A stretch of DNA of 64,000 nucleotides from Deltaproteobacteria bacterium (GCA_026388715.1 JAPLJF010000034.1:1-64000); one strand, 5' to 3'. Positions 1 through 9,010 are shown, counted from the stretch's first letter. Notes: a model not told the origin generated them from the letters alone. Translations and numbers: made by a program.

Positions 1-429
<429 letters not shown>

Positions 430-437
430 ATATCCTG

Positions 438-482
438 AACTGATTTCTCAGTTGTTTTTACTCAGTGACTGACTTCTCAGTT
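438..482 (-). promoter_or_regulatory. Two tandem small hairpins in the 16S leader
   Basis: In the RNA sense (minus strand) the leader contains AACTGAGAAATCAGTT, a six-pair stem closed by a GAAA tetraloop. About 30 nt upstream is a near copy, ACTGAGAAGTCAGT, with a GAAG loop. The two hairpins look like a duplicated unit just before the mature 16S 5' end. They may take part in leader folding, antitermination or processing; that role is inferred. Confidence 0.55.
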
Positions 483-648
483 ACTTCTTGTACTGCCCAG
501 TATCTCCGCCAAAGCTTAGATACCGGAGAATGCATAAATGCATCCATTGGGCCCGTTTGCTGTTTGCTGCTATTCAGTTTTCAAGGATCATCCCGGCCGC
601 CTCAGTCTCCCAGGCAGCCGTGCAGCTCAAGGCTGCGACGAAGTTCGT

Positions 649-677
649 AACTTAACTAAATCCTAACAACCTGTCAA
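649..677 (-). promoter_or_regulatory. rRNA operon promoter P2 (proximal)
   Basis: On the minus strand a perfect -35 TTGACA (672-677) is followed after exactly 17 bp by TAAGTT (649-654) as the -10 box. It lies about 220 bp upstream of the mature 16S end, a usual position for a proximal rrn promoter. Confidence 0.7.
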
Positions 678-775
678 TAACTTTCTTTCCCAGATCATTC
701 GTTTTACTGCCCTATCACTTCTCTACTTATCTCCGGATGGTGCACATCAAATGTGACGCACCCGGCGACCGCGGC

Positions 776-804
776 AAACTACTCAATCAACTGGATCATG
801 TCAA
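776..804 (-). promoter_or_regulatory. rRNA operon promoter P1 (distal)
   Basis: On the minus strand TTGACA (799-804) is followed after 17 bp by TAGTTT (776-781). A run of T/A (TTTTTT) sits just upstream of the -35, like an UP element. The bases after the -10 (GCCGCGG) form a GC-rich discriminator, the feature linked to ppGpp control of rRNA promoters. The same -35 and spacing as P2 make a tandem promoter pair convincing. The rest of the gap between the rRNA and selA (805-986) shows no gene. Confidence 0.68.
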
Positions 805-986
805 TGGAAAAAAGACCGGAAGGAACGCCGACGCCCTCTTTATAGCTTTTTTTCTTTTATTGGCACCATCTTGTTCATTCTCTATGAAAATTGTTTGCTT
901 TTAGCCAGTAGAAACCGTAACATAGCTGATGGTTATTCTGTATTTAACGAACCAGCGTTGTATTATACTGTCCTCTTACCTCTTGC

Positions 987-2408
987 ATGTATGACCTTAT
1001 GACTGACAAAAAACAACTTCTTTGCGCCTTACCCAAAATTGATGAATGCCTTGCCGGCTTAGGTGACAGGGCAGGATCAATCCCTGCCCGGCTTGTCAAA
1101 CTGGCGGTTCGTCATTGCATAGATTCAGAGCGGCAACGTATCTTAACAGATGACAAAGATTGCGTCCTGTTAAGTCATGAACAATGGGACGAACGGCTTC
1201 TGGCAGCTATCACCTTAAAAAGCCAGATGAATCTCCGACGGGTTATTAATGGCACAGGCGTGGTCATTCATACCAATCTTGGCCGCTCTATACTCTCCGC
1301 ACCTATGGTTGACGCCCTTCAACAGGCCGGTGCCTATTATACCAATCTGGAATTTGATCTCAACACCGGCAAGCGAGGCAGCAGATACAGTCTGGTAGAA
1401 GAAATCATCTGCGACCTGACAGGGGCTGAGGCGGCCCTGGTTGTCAACAATAATGCCGCTGCCGTACTGCTGGTGCTGGACACCCTGGCCAGCGGCAAAC
1501 AAGTGATTGTCTCCAGGGGCCAGTTAGTTGAAATCGGCGGCTCGTTCAGAATTCCTGATGTAATAGGCAAAAGCGGCGCTCATCTGGTCGAAGTCGGGGC
1601 CACCAATCGAACCCATCTCGCTGATTATGAAAAAGAGATAAATAATGAAACCGCCCTGTTACTCAAGGTCCACACCTCGAATTTTCGGGTCATCGGTTTC
1701 ACATCCGAGGTTTCGGCTGAAGATTTAGTGACGCTGGCACATGCGAATGGACTGCCTGTAGTGGAAGATCTCGGCAGTGGCAGCCTGGTCGATCTTTCTT
1801 CATTTGGCCTGCCGCCAGAGCCAACTGTCCAGCAAATTGTCAAGGCTGGAGTTGATGTGGTCACATTCAGTGGCGATAAACTCCTTGGCGGCCCCCAGGC
1901 TGGTCTTATCGTCGGGAAAAAAGAAGTTATCAACCGCATCAAGCGCAATCCATTGAATCGTGCCCTGCGCATAGACAAGTTCACCCTGGCCTCCCTTGAA
2001 GCAGTTTTACGGAACTATTATGACCTGGATCAGGCTCTTACCACTGTCCCCACCCTCAGGATGTTAACCCAGCCTGTTGAACTGATAAAAAGAAGAGCCA
2101 AGAGGCTCATGCGCAGGATCCATACAACCGGCAGGCCGGTATGCTCCTTCTGTCTGCGCCCCACAATGTCACGTGTGGGTGGCGGCGCCATGCCTGAACA
2201 TGGTTTGTCAAGCTGGGCCGTTGCCTTCAAACCTCTTCATATGCCTGTCAGCGCCATGGAAAAAGGCTTGCGCAAACTCACCATCCCCGTCATCGGCAGG
2301 ATTGAAGACGATTTATTCCTCTTGGATATGAGGACAGTAGCCGACAATGAAGTCCCTGATCTGGCTACTTCTTTACTTACTTTCCTGGAGCAAGGTGTGC
2401 TCTCGTGA
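987..2408 (+). CDS. selA: L-seryl-tRNA(Sec) selenium transferase
   Basis: SelA is the PLP-dependent cytoplasmic enzyme that converts seryl-tRNA(Sec) to selenocysteinyl-tRNA(Sec) using selenophosphate. The 473-residue protein has the family's usual length. Familiar blocks are TGVVIHTNLGRS (~90), VNNNAAAVLL (~153), GGSFRIPDV (~184) and the PLP-lysine block FSGDKLLGGPQAG with Lys about 298. Two in-frame ATGs are possible: 987, or 999 (MTDKKQ...), which matches the E. coli N-terminus better; neither has a clear Shine-Dalgarno site. It overlaps the next gene by four bases (GTGA). Its presence implies the organism makes selenoproteins, but selB, selD and the tRNA are not in view. Confidence 0.96.
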   Translation: MYDLMTDKKQLLCALPKIDECLAGLGDRAGSIPARLVKLAVRHCIDSERQRILTDDKDCVLLSHEQWDERLLAAITLKSQMNLRRVINGTGVVIHTNLGRSILSAPMVDALQQAGAYYTNLEFDLNTGKRGSRYSLVEEIICDLTGAEAALVVNNNAAAVLLVLDTLASGKQVIVSRGQLVEIGGSFRIPDVIGKSGAHLVEVGATNRTHLADYEKEINNETALLLKVHTSNFRVIGFTSEVSAEDLVTLAHANGLPVVEDLGSGSLVDLSSFGLPPEPTVQQIVKAGVDVVTFSGDKLLGGPQAGLIVGKKEVINRIKRNPLNRALRIDKFTLASLEAVLRNYYDLDQALTTVPTLRMLTQPVELIKRRAKRLMRRIHTTGRPVCSFCLRPTMSRVGGGAMPEHGLSSWAVAFKPLHMPVSAMEKGLRKLTIPVIGRIEDDLFLLDMRTVADNEVPDLATSLLTFLEQGVLS

Positions 2409-4561
2409 TTCATCATTTTCCTCTATTTACAGACGATCATAGCCTTTCACGCCAGGACTTCCGCAACTTTTTCCTCCCTTTTTCAAAGGTAATAAAAGGG
2501 AAAATAGCCACAGCCACTGATGTCTATTTTCTTGAAGATACCTGGCAACTTGACAGTTTACCCGTTGACGTCTCACAACGCTCTCTACTCAAGGAAATTT
2601 TCCTCAACACCTCACAAACTCATATACCTGTGGCCCACAAAAACTGCCTGTTTTTTCCATTTGCGGTTCATGACGAACAGATTATCGTGGCCCTGGTTAC
2701 GGGAATTGACCCATTACTTATAAAAAAGGTTGGCCACGATTGGCTGCAAGAGGTCCGCGACACCCTGCAGCAAGAATTTCTGACACTCAAACAGGCGGGT
2801 ATCGACCCGCAGACCGGTCTTCTCAACTGTGCCCATCTGGACACATTACTTGATACCTTTCCCGAAGGAGAGCATGCTGGCCTGGCCTTGGTGGAGATAT
2901 ACCCCCAGGCCCGTACCGCCATGGAAGCGATGCAACATGTGCGGCGTGCAGCGACAGCACTGAAGTCCTTTGTTGGAGAACGTGCCCCTCTGCATCATAT
3001 CGGCCAATCTGTTTTTGCCTTCTTTTGCCGGAACTGTAACGAAGATTCTGCCGCACGCCTCGGCCCTTTACTGGTCTCTTTCCTGAAGCGAGAACAATTC
3101 AAACGCGTTCACATAGGGTACAGCCAAGGGGAAATAGGTCATGACAGACAAGATAAAACCCGACAAATCTTCGATGAAGCCTGGCTTGCCCTCCAGATGG
3201 CCTGCAAAAGAGGGCCTTTTAGTTTCTGCACTCATCGCTCCCTGCAAAACTCCCAGCGCCATCCCCTGTACGCCTCGGATCGAGCCATCCTGACCAGGAT
3301 CCAACCCCATTGGATGCAGTTGGATCAGTTCGCCCTGATCCAACTGCATCCTACAAAGGCCACATACAATATCTATGACAATATTATCCTGAATCCTGTT
3401 GACAGTAAAAAATTCAAGGGGCAAGATAACGACATCTATATTTTGCTTCCAAGCACTGACACCAGAAAGGTGCTCTCTCTTGTCAGAAAGATGCTGCAAT
3501 CCATACCCCGTGACAAAAAAGTCAAAAGTGCCGTGGCTGCGGGTATTGCCTTTTTTCCATTCAACGATTTTAAAAAATCAGAGATGGTGCTCAATTGCCG
3601 AAAAGCCCTGTTACATGGAGCTTTACTGGGAGAAGGCATGCTCACAATCTTTGACGCCTTGAGCTTAAATGTCAGTGGTGATATTTTCTATGGAGAAGGC
3701 GATCTTCCCCGAGCTGTCAAGGAATATAAACGCGGCTTATCCATCCAACCTCAGGACGTAAACCTGCTCAACAGTCTTGGTGTTTGCTACGCGATGATGA
3801 ACAGACCCCGCTTGGCCAATGACTGCTTTCTCAAAACACTGGCAATAAAAGATGATGATTTTATATCCTGGTATAATCTGGGACTTGGACGTGAAGCGCA
3901 GGGAAATATTTCAGGGGCGGTGGATGCCTTTGAACATGCCTGTAAATGCCATATTGACGACGAACAGAATAGCGCCAACGTCAGAGATGAACTCCCTTTC
4001 CAGCTTGGAAAAAGCTACTGTCAAACAGGACGCTATCAAGAGGCACTCGATATCCTTGCCCCTTGGTATAATACAAAAAAGAGCGATCCAGAATCTGGCA
4101 GGGCGCTACGTTATCTCGGAGAATCTTTTCATGGAGTGGGCCGCATTCGGGAGGCAATGAGCTGGCTGCAACGAGCCATACGTTTTGATGAATTTGACGC
4201 AGATGCCTTGAGCCTATTGGGCGAGACCTACCTTGACAACAACGAAGGCGACCAGATTGCCCTCAAACTCTGCGAAAAAAGTATCGAGTTAAACCCGATG
4301 CCGGCCCTGCTTTACCTTCGCCTCGCAAGAGCGCAGATTCGATGCGGCTACCTGGACGTGGCCAGAGATACTCTTCGGTGTTGCCTCAGAGACAAAGGCA
4401 CAAAAGGAGCTGCCTGGTTCCAAATGGGGTTAATCTATTGGGAAAAAGGACAAAAAACAAGGGCCAGACATTGGTTTGCCAAGACAGTTACCCATGAAGA
4501 GGCTGGGACCAACTGGCATACACAGGCCAGCAGCTATATGGCAGAACCCCAGACAAAATAA
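2405..4561 (+). CDS. TPR protein with degenerate GGDEF-like domains
   Basis: A 718-residue protein with a GTG start that overlaps the selA stop, so it is probably translationally coupled. The N-terminal ~135 residues are unassigned. From ~135 (DPQTGLLNCAHL, the usual opening of a GGDEF domain) to ~415 it resembles one or two GGDEF folds, but the signature loops are gone: VFAFFCRN and DIYILLPS stand where GG(D/E)EF would lie. From ~420 to the end there are seven or so TPR helical pairs, for example DVNLLNSLGVCYAMMNRPRL. It has no signal peptide or membrane segment. It probably acts as a cytoplasmic scaffold or sensor that no longer makes c-di-GMP. The function is unknown and any link to SelA rests on position only. 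Confidence 0.8.
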   Translation: MIHHFPLFTDDHSLSRQDFRNFFLPFSKVIKGKIATATDVYFLEDTWQLDSLPVDVSQRSLLKEIFLNTSQTHIPVAHKNCLFFPFAVHDEQIIVALVTGIDPLLIKKVGHDWLQEVRDTLQQEFLTLKQAGIDPQTGLLNCAHLDTLLDTFPEGEHAGLALVEIYPQARTAMEAMQHVRRAATALKSFVGERAPLHHIGQSVFAFFCRNCNEDSAARLGPLLVSFLKREQFKRVHIGYSQGEIGHDRQDKTRQIFDEAWLALQMACKRGPFSFCTHRSLQNSQRHPLYASDRAILTRIQPHWMQLDQFALIQLHPTKATYNIYDNIILNPVDSKKFKGQDNDIYILLPSTDTRKVLSLVRKMLQSIPRDKKVKSAVAAGIAFFPFNDFKKSEMVLNCRKALLHGALLGEGMLTIFDALSLNVSGDIFYGEGDLPRAVKEYKRGLSIQPQDVNLLNSLGVCYAMMNRPRLANDCFLKTLAIKDDDFISWYNLGLGREAQGNISGAVDAFEHACKCHIDDEQNSANVRDELPFQLGKSYCQTGRYQEALDILAPWYNTKKSDPESGRALRYLGESFHGVGRIREAMSWLQRAIRFDEFDADALSLLGETYLDNNEGDQIALKLCEKSIELNPMPALLYLRLARAQIRCGYLDVARDTLRCCLRDKGTKGAAWFQMGLIYWEKGQKTRARHWFAKTVTHEEAGTNWHTQASSYMAEPQTK

Positions 4562-4594
4562 ACAAATCAAGCTCGAGAAAAGGATTATTGCAAC

Positions 4595-5278
4595 ATGCAG
4601 AATAGCGATCGACGGCGGATAAAAAGGGAACCTAAGTATTGCCTGGATAACACTGTGGTTGGCGATTCATGGCGGATGTTCCGCATCATGTCGGAATTTG
4701 TTAATGGTTTTGACGCCCTGTCCTCAATAGATGTACCGGTGGTTACAATTTACGGTTCAGCCAGATCGACAAAAGATAATTATTATTACAAACTTGCAGA
4801 AGAACTTGCCGGCAAATTAGCCAACGCTGGTTATGGAATCGTCACCGGAGGCGGTCCGGGGATCATGGAGGCGGCCAACAAGGGCGCATTTGAGGCAGGC
4901 GGCATCTCCATTGGTCTCAATATCGACCTTCCCCACGAACAGGTACCCAATACATTTATTAACTTCCCCTTGTATTTCAAGTATTTTTTTGTGCGTAAGG
5001 TGATGTTTATGAAATACTCCATGGCCTTTATCTGTATGCCCGGCGGCTTTGGTTCACTCGATGAACTTTTTGAATCTCTGACCCTTATCCAGACCCAGAG
5101 AGTTAAACCATTCCCTGTCATTCTGGTTGGCAGTGATTTTTGGGGTGGACTTTTAGAGTGGATTAAAGATAAATTTATAACAAATGGGACAATAACCAAC
5201 GATGATCTTTTAATCATCGATGTCATGGATGATGTAGAAAGTGTAGTCAATTATATAAAAAAGACCGTTGTAGTTTAA
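4595..5278 (+). CDS. LOG-family protein (possible nucleoside monophosphate phosphoribohydrolase)
   Basis: A 227-residue cytoplasmic protein of the TIGR00730/LOG Rossmann family, once annotated as lysine decarboxylase. The two diagnostic motifs are GGGPGIMEAANKGA (~86-99) and MPGGFGSLDELFE (~147-159); the second is the PGGxGTxxE catalytic signature with Ser in place of Thr. Members cleave the N-glycosidic bond of nucleoside 5'-monophosphates, as in cytokinin activation, but substrates in anaerobic bacteria are mostly undefined. The start has an AAAAGG site about 10 nt upstream. It follows the TPR gene by 33 nt and may be cotranscribed with it. Confidence 0.85.
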   Translation: MQNSDRRRIKREPKYCLDNTVVGDSWRMFRIMSEFVNGFDALSSIDVPVVTIYGSARSTKDNYYYKLAEELAGKLANAGYGIVTGGGPGIMEAANKGAFEAGGISIGLNIDLPHEQVPNTFINFPLYFKYFFVRKVMFMKYSMAFICMPGGFGSLDELFESLTLIQTQRVKPFPVILVGSDFWGGLLEWIKDKFITNGTITNDDLLIIDVMDDVESVVNYIKKTVVV

Positions 5279-5450
5279 GAGCCGTTACGAAATAACCATC
5301 GCCGTTACCACTGCCACATTTTTTACCATTTCGTTACGACGGCCATGAATGGCATAGTGTCCCTTGTAGAGTCGGCGCCCCGAAGGCAGTACCCTTGGGG
5401 TATGGACGAAGAGCGACCGGCTGCTTATGCCGGGCATGGCCTTATAATAT
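5279..5450. repeat. Family A intergenic repeat, copy A1 (long form)
   Basis: It starts right after the LOG gene stop with GAGCCGTTACGAAATAA, and ATTTCGTTACGACGGC follows as an inverted partner. The right part (about 5376-5420) contains GCCCCGAAGG and TTGGGGTATGG, which recur in copy A2 on the other side of pilT. No ORF is supported here. The remaining gap to pilT (5451-5537) is AT-rich and would hold the pilT promoter. Confidence 0.65.
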
Positions 5451-5537
5451 TACAGTTATTTTTGAACAATGATGTAATGTCAATCAGCTCATTTTCCTCT
5501 GAAAGAATACAGCAAAATTAATGGACAAGGTGAAGGT

Positions 5538-6620
5538 ATGGCTCAGATAGATGCTTTTTTTAAATTGATGCACGATGAAGGCGCCTCGGATTTACACATG
5601 GTGGCAGGCCAACAGCCTATTCTCCGTATTCGTGGAGATATGGAGCGGGTAAAATTTAAAATCATGGAAAATGAAGAATTAAAAAAAATGCTCTATGAGA
5701 TCTGTGCAGAAGATAAGATCAAAACCTTTGAAGAGTCAGGGGATGTCGATTTTGGTTATGAGATTCCCGGGCTTGCCCGTTACCGTTGCAACTTTTTCCA
5801 GCAGAAATATGGCATGGGCGCCGTCTTCCGTGAAATTCCCAGTGACATCATGTCCTGCGAACAATTGGGATTGCCCAAAGTTGTCTCCCGTCTGGCCCAA
5901 CTTCCCAAGGGGCTTGTCCTGGTGACCGGCCCTACCGGATCCGGTAAATCAACAACCCTGGCAGCCATTGTTGATGAGGTGAACAAGACCCGCAAAGATC
6001 ATGTTCTGACCATTGAAGACCCCATCGAGTTTGTGCATCAAAGTCAGAAGTGTATCATCAATCACCGGGAGGTGGGTCAGCACACCAAATCCTTTACGTC
6101 AGCCCTTCGTGGTGCCTTGCGTGAAGATCCTGACATCATCATGGTCGGCGAAATGCGCGATCTGGAAACCATCTCCCTGGCCATGGAGGCCGCCATGACC
6201 GGTCATCTTGTCTTTGGCACCCTGCACACCTTGAATGCCATGAAGACCGTTGATCGTATCATTGAAATCTTTCCCGCCAATCAGCAGGGCCAGGTCAGAT
6301 CCACCCTCTCGGATGCCTTGAAGGCCGTCGTCTCGCAAACCCTGTTCAAACGTGTTGACATCAAAGGGCGATGCGCCGCCCTTGAAATCCTGATTGCCAC
6401 CCCGGCCGTACGAAATCTCATTCGTGAAGGCAAAACCTACCAGATCGCCTCGGTAATGCAGACCGGGAAAAAATACGGGATGCAAACCCTTGATGATGCC
6501 ATCTTGGGTTTTCTTGACAAAAAAATGATCAGTCCTGATGCCGCCTATTCCAACTGTATTGACAAGGCTAAGTTCGTCAAATATCTCCTCCATCCCCCTT
6601 CTGATTTTACCGAGGTCTGA
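5538..6620 (+). CDS. pilT: Type IV pilus retraction ATPase PilT
   Basis: This hexameric cytoplasmic ATPase depolymerises type IV pili and so powers twitching. The 360-residue length is typical. The N-terminal PAS-like domain is followed by Walker A GPTGSGKST (131-139), the Asp box around DHVLTIEDPIEF, Walker B DPDIIMVGEMRD, and His-box residues in GHLVFGTLHT. The PilT-specific helix AVRNLIREGK (~291) distinguishes it from PilB and most PilU proteins. The start has an AAGGTGAAGGT site. The gene stands alone between two related repeats (A1 and A2). The pilin assembly genes pilB/C are outside the window, but a pilY1 minor-pilin operon lies at 42-50 kb. Confidence 0.96.
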   Translation: MAQIDAFFKLMHDEGASDLHMVAGQQPILRIRGDMERVKFKIMENEELKKMLYEICAEDKIKTFEESGDVDFGYEIPGLARYRCNFFQQKYGMGAVFREIPSDIMSCEQLGLPKVVSRLAQLPKGLVLVTGPTGSGKSTTLAAIVDEVNKTRKDHVLTIEDPIEFVHQSQKCIINHREVGQHTKSFTSALRGALREDPDIIMVGEMRDLETISLAMEAAMTGHLVFGTLHTLNAMKTVDRIIEIFPANQQGQVRSTLSDALKAVVSQTLFKRVDIKGRCAALEILIATPAVRNLIREGKTYQIASVMQTGKKYGMQTLDDAILGFLDKKMISPDAAYSNCIDKAKFVKYLLHPPSDFTEV

Positions 6621-6780
6621 TATCGAGCCGCCACGAAATAATCATTCCGTTCCCTGCCATTTCGCTACGGTTCCCAACGCAGAGCAGGGGGGATGCACCC
6701 ATGTCGCTTGCGGAATGGACGCCCCGAAGGAAGTGCGCTTGGGGTATGGGTGAAGAATGACTGCCGCTTTTCCCTTCAGA
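6621..6780. repeat. Family A intergenic repeat, copy A2 (long form)
   Basis: It begins at the pilT stop with GAGCCGCCACGAAATAAT and has the partner CCATTTCGCTACGG. About 100 bases on, GCCCCGAAGG and TTGGGGTATGG repeat the block seen in A1 with a few changes. It contains no supported gene; the ORFs drawn through it are frame noise. The gap to the ferredoxin start (6781-6960) is AT-rich. Confidence 0.6.
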
Positions 6781-6840
6781 TGACGACATTATTTCATGAG
6801 AACGGCGGAGTGCGTCGTCCGGTATCGAGATGGTTTTTTC

Positions 6841-6869
6841 TTGACAAAGATCAGGCCGTGAATTATTGC
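6841..6869 (+). promoter_or_regulatory. Candidate promoter for the ferredoxin gene
   Basis: A perfect TTGACA (6841-6846) is followed after 17 bp by TATTGC (6864-6869), a weak -10. It would give a leader of about 85 nt before the ferredoxin ATG. An AAGTAT-AAG-ATACTT inverted repeat lies downstream at 6915-6929. Confidence 0.35.
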
Positions 6870-6960
6870 ATCAGGGACGAAATTAAAAATCGTACTGATT
6901 GTAAAATTGTTGTTTAAGTATAAGATACTTGTTCTTTTAATTCTATTCTGGAGGTGTATT

Positions 6961-7149
6961 ATGGCTTGGGATATCCAAATCGATTTAGACAAATGTGTTG
7001 GTGATGAAGAATGTGTAAATGCCTGTCCTGCTCAGGTATATGAGATGCGTGACGGCAAGGCCTTTGCTGCCGAGCCTGATGAGTGTCTTGGTTGTGAGAC
7101 CTGTGTTGAAGTTTGTCCTGAGGGCGCCATCACCGTCACTGAAGTGTAA
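6961..7149 (+). CDS. Small two-cluster ferredoxin with an Asp in the first cluster motif
   Basis: A 62-residue cytoplasmic electron carrier. I use the ATG at 6961, which follows GGAGG by six bases; the longer ORF (6907) starts upstream of this ribosome site with an unlikely hydrophobic leader. The second motif CLGCETCVEVCP (Cys 42, 45, 48, 52) is a complete [4Fe-4S] site. In the first, CVGDEECVNACP, the second cysteine position is Asp15 (Cys12-x2-Asp15-x2-Cys18-x3-Cys22). The same CxxDxxC pattern occurs in Desulfovibrio africanus ferredoxin III and Pyrococcus furiosus ferredoxin, where the site binds a [3Fe-4S] cluster that interconverts with [4Fe-4S]. It is a monocistronic unit with its own terminator. 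Confidence 0.93.
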   Translation: MAWDIQIDLDKCVGDEECVNACPAQVYEMRDGKAFAAEPDECLGCETCVEVCPEGAITVTEV

Positions 7150-7171
7150 TCTCCATCGACCTCAGTCTGTA

Positions 7172-7213
7172 ACAAGCCCATTCCCTCTTGGGGGAATGGG
7201 CTTGTCTTGTTTT
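7172..7213 (+). terminator. Rho-independent terminator of the ferredoxin gene
   Basis: A perfect 14-bp stem (ACAAGCCCATTCCC with its complement, 7172-7185 and 7192-7205) and a 6-nt loop are followed by a T-rich tail CTTGTTTT. It starts 22 nt after the ferredoxin stop. Confidence 0.9.
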
Positions 7214-7279
7214 AAACCGTCGTTCAAAGATAACCGTAACATTGGAATAGTGTGGCCGGCATAAGGATACAGGTTCCAG

Positions 7280-7723
7280 ATGATAAAACGGATAGTTACA
7301 AATTTAAAGCCAGGGGCACCCAAACGGATTCATCTGTTACTTGCAGCTACTTTGTGGAGTTTAATAGGAAGCATGCTCATATTCCGTGGAGTTTCCTGGC
7401 TGATGCCCGTCGGAGGTCTCTGGATCATGGTTCCGGCCCTGATTGCCGGAACCATAAAATCATTTTTTATACTTGACAACACCGCCAGAAAAGGGGTGCG
7501 ACGCATTCTGGATATAGCAGATGGAACGTGCCTGGGAGCAGTCTATTCGATACAAACATGGTTATTGGTTCTGGTAATGATGGGAGCTGGCATGGCGCTC
7601 CGCCATTCCGCCTTACCAAGAGAGATATTGGGTGGTTTGTATGTGGCAATTGGCTGGGCCTTGTTTTTTTCCAGTCGCCACGCCTGGAGAGCTTGTCGGC
7701 ATTTTTTTCCGAAAAAACCGTAA
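7280..7723 (+). CDS. Small integral membrane protein, function unknown
   Basis: A 147-residue protein with about four hydrophobic segments: near 17-36 (LLLAATLWSLIGSMLIFRG), 40-62, 90-108 (TWLLVLVMMGAGMAL) and 114-131. The N-terminus and loops are rich in Arg/Lys, and the C-terminus ends HFFPKKP. I do not recognise a named family with confidence; proteins of this shape are common as single genes in Desulfobacterota. The ribosome site is weak (AAGGATACAGG upstream). A conspicuous family-A-like string CCGGCATAAGGA lies just upstream at about 7256. Confidence 0.65.
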   Translation: MIKRIVTNLKPGAPKRIHLLLAATLWSLIGSMLIFRGVSWLMPVGGLWIMVPALIAGTIKSFFILDNTARKGVRRILDIADGTCLGAVYSIQTWLLVLVMMGAGMALRHSALPREILGGLYVAIGWALFFSSRHAWRACRHFFPKKP

Positions 7724-7864
7724 TTATTTCATCTGTGCAAAAACACTCACTCGCTTCGACGAGTATTAGTCCTACTACCTTACAGCGTAATCTCAAGATA
7801 TTACAATAACAAGTCGGCAAAGATATTTAAATCATGGCTGTGCAAATAAATTTGAGGATAATAA

Positions 7865-9010
7865 ATGATATCTTTTATTGAGAGACCCACTCAAATACTG
7901 ATTGATTTGAAAAATATGGCTTGGAATCTTGATGCTATCAGACAATTTACAGGTAACAAAAAAATGCTTGTCGTTGTCAAGGCCAATGCCTATGGACATG
8001 GTTTAGTAGAAGTTGCAAAATTCTTACAAGATTACTCAATTCGGCGTGCTGCACAGCTTGAGTTGGGAGTGGCTTATATTGAAGAAGCCGTAGAGCTGAG
8101 GATGAAAAGCATAACAATACCAATTCTTGTTATGGGAGCCGCTATAAAAGAGCAAATATATCTTTATATTAAAAATAACATTAATATCACGGTATCATCA
8201 ATTGATAAATTGAATCATGTAATATGTGAAGCTACCAGATTAAATATAAAAGCAAATATCCATATTAAAATTGATACTGGAATGTCTCGAATTGGAGTTA
8301 AAGAATCCACTGCTCCCAGTTTAATAGAAAAGGCATTAACAAATAAATTTATAAAGATAAATGGCATATATTCCCATTTTGTTTCTTCAGAAATTAAAAC
8401 TGGCAACACAACCTCTATACAACTCGAAAAGTTCCTTAACGTATGTGAATATTTCAATAAAATCGGGGCAGAAATACCAACTAGGCACATAGCTAATTCT
8501 GGAGCCATTATAAATAATAAAGAATCATATCTTGATATGATTCGCCCAGGCATAATAACATATGGTGTTTATTCAACTAACACCATGGAAAAGCCTATTC
8601 CCTTAAAGCCTGTTATGAGTCTTGTTTCACAAGTTAGTTATTTTAAAATTATCGAAGAAGGATGTTCTGTAAGTTATGGTTCAACATGGACAGCAAGCAA
8701 GCCAACAAGAATAGCAACTATTCCAATTGGATATGGAGATGGATATCAACGAGCGCTATCAAACAAGGCAGAAGTTATTATTAATGGCAATAAACACACA
8801 ATTGTCGGAAATATCTGCATGGATCAGTTGATGGTTAATTTAACAGACCATAGTGCTTATAATGGTGATCAGGTTATTTTAATCGGCAATAACGGCAATT
8901 GTAAAATTACTGTAGAAGAGCTTGCTGATAAAGCAAATACGGTACCTCATCATATACTAACAAATCTCAATGAGAGAATTCCTCGATTTTATAATTATTG
9001 GTATAATTGA
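7865..9010 (+). CDS. alr: Alanine racemase, AT-rich and probably acquired
   Basis: This PLP enzyme interconverts L- and D-alanine for peptidoglycan. The 381-residue length fits the family. The PLP lysine is Lys39 in VVVKANAYGHG, the catalytic tyrosine lies in SVSYGSTW, the PLP-phosphate/Arg region is MIRPGIITYGV, and GNICMDQLMV holds the conserved Met-Asp. A GAGGA ribosome site precedes the ATG. Base use is unlike its neighbours: two 60-base lines counted by hand gave 12 and 19 G+C, while the following argS is GC-rich. The flanks (7724-7864, 9011-9177) are also AT-rich. This suggests recent transfer of the segment. A related amino-acid racemase with other substrates cannot be excluded. Confidence 0.92.
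   Translation: MISFIERPTQILIDLKNMAWNLDAIRQFTGNKKMLVVVKANAYGHGLVEVAKFLQDYSIRRAAQLELGVAYIEEAVELRMKSITIPILVMGAAIKEQIYLYIKNNINITVSSIDKLNHVICEATRLNIKANIHIKIDTGMSRIGVKESTAPSLIEKALTNKFIKINGIYSHFVSSEIKTGNTTSIQLEKFLNVCEYFNKIGAEIPTRHIANSGAIINNKESYLDMIRPGIITYGVYSTNTMEKPIPLKPVMSLVSQVSYFKIIEEGCSVSYGSTWTASKPTRIATIPIGYGDGYQRALSNKAEVIINGNKHTIVGNICMDQLMVNLTDHSAYNGDQVILIGNNGNCKITVEELADKANTVPHHILTNLNERIPRFYNYWYN

Noticed and set aside
465-650. 61-residue ORF next to the 16S gene
   Set aside because: It lies in the rRNA leader and covers the P2 promoter; it has no ribosome site or family features.
850-880. TGGCACCATCTTGTT as a sigma-54 promoter for selA
   Set aside because: The -12 element lacks GC (TTGTT rather than TTGCA), and it lies 110 bases from selA with nothing else in support.
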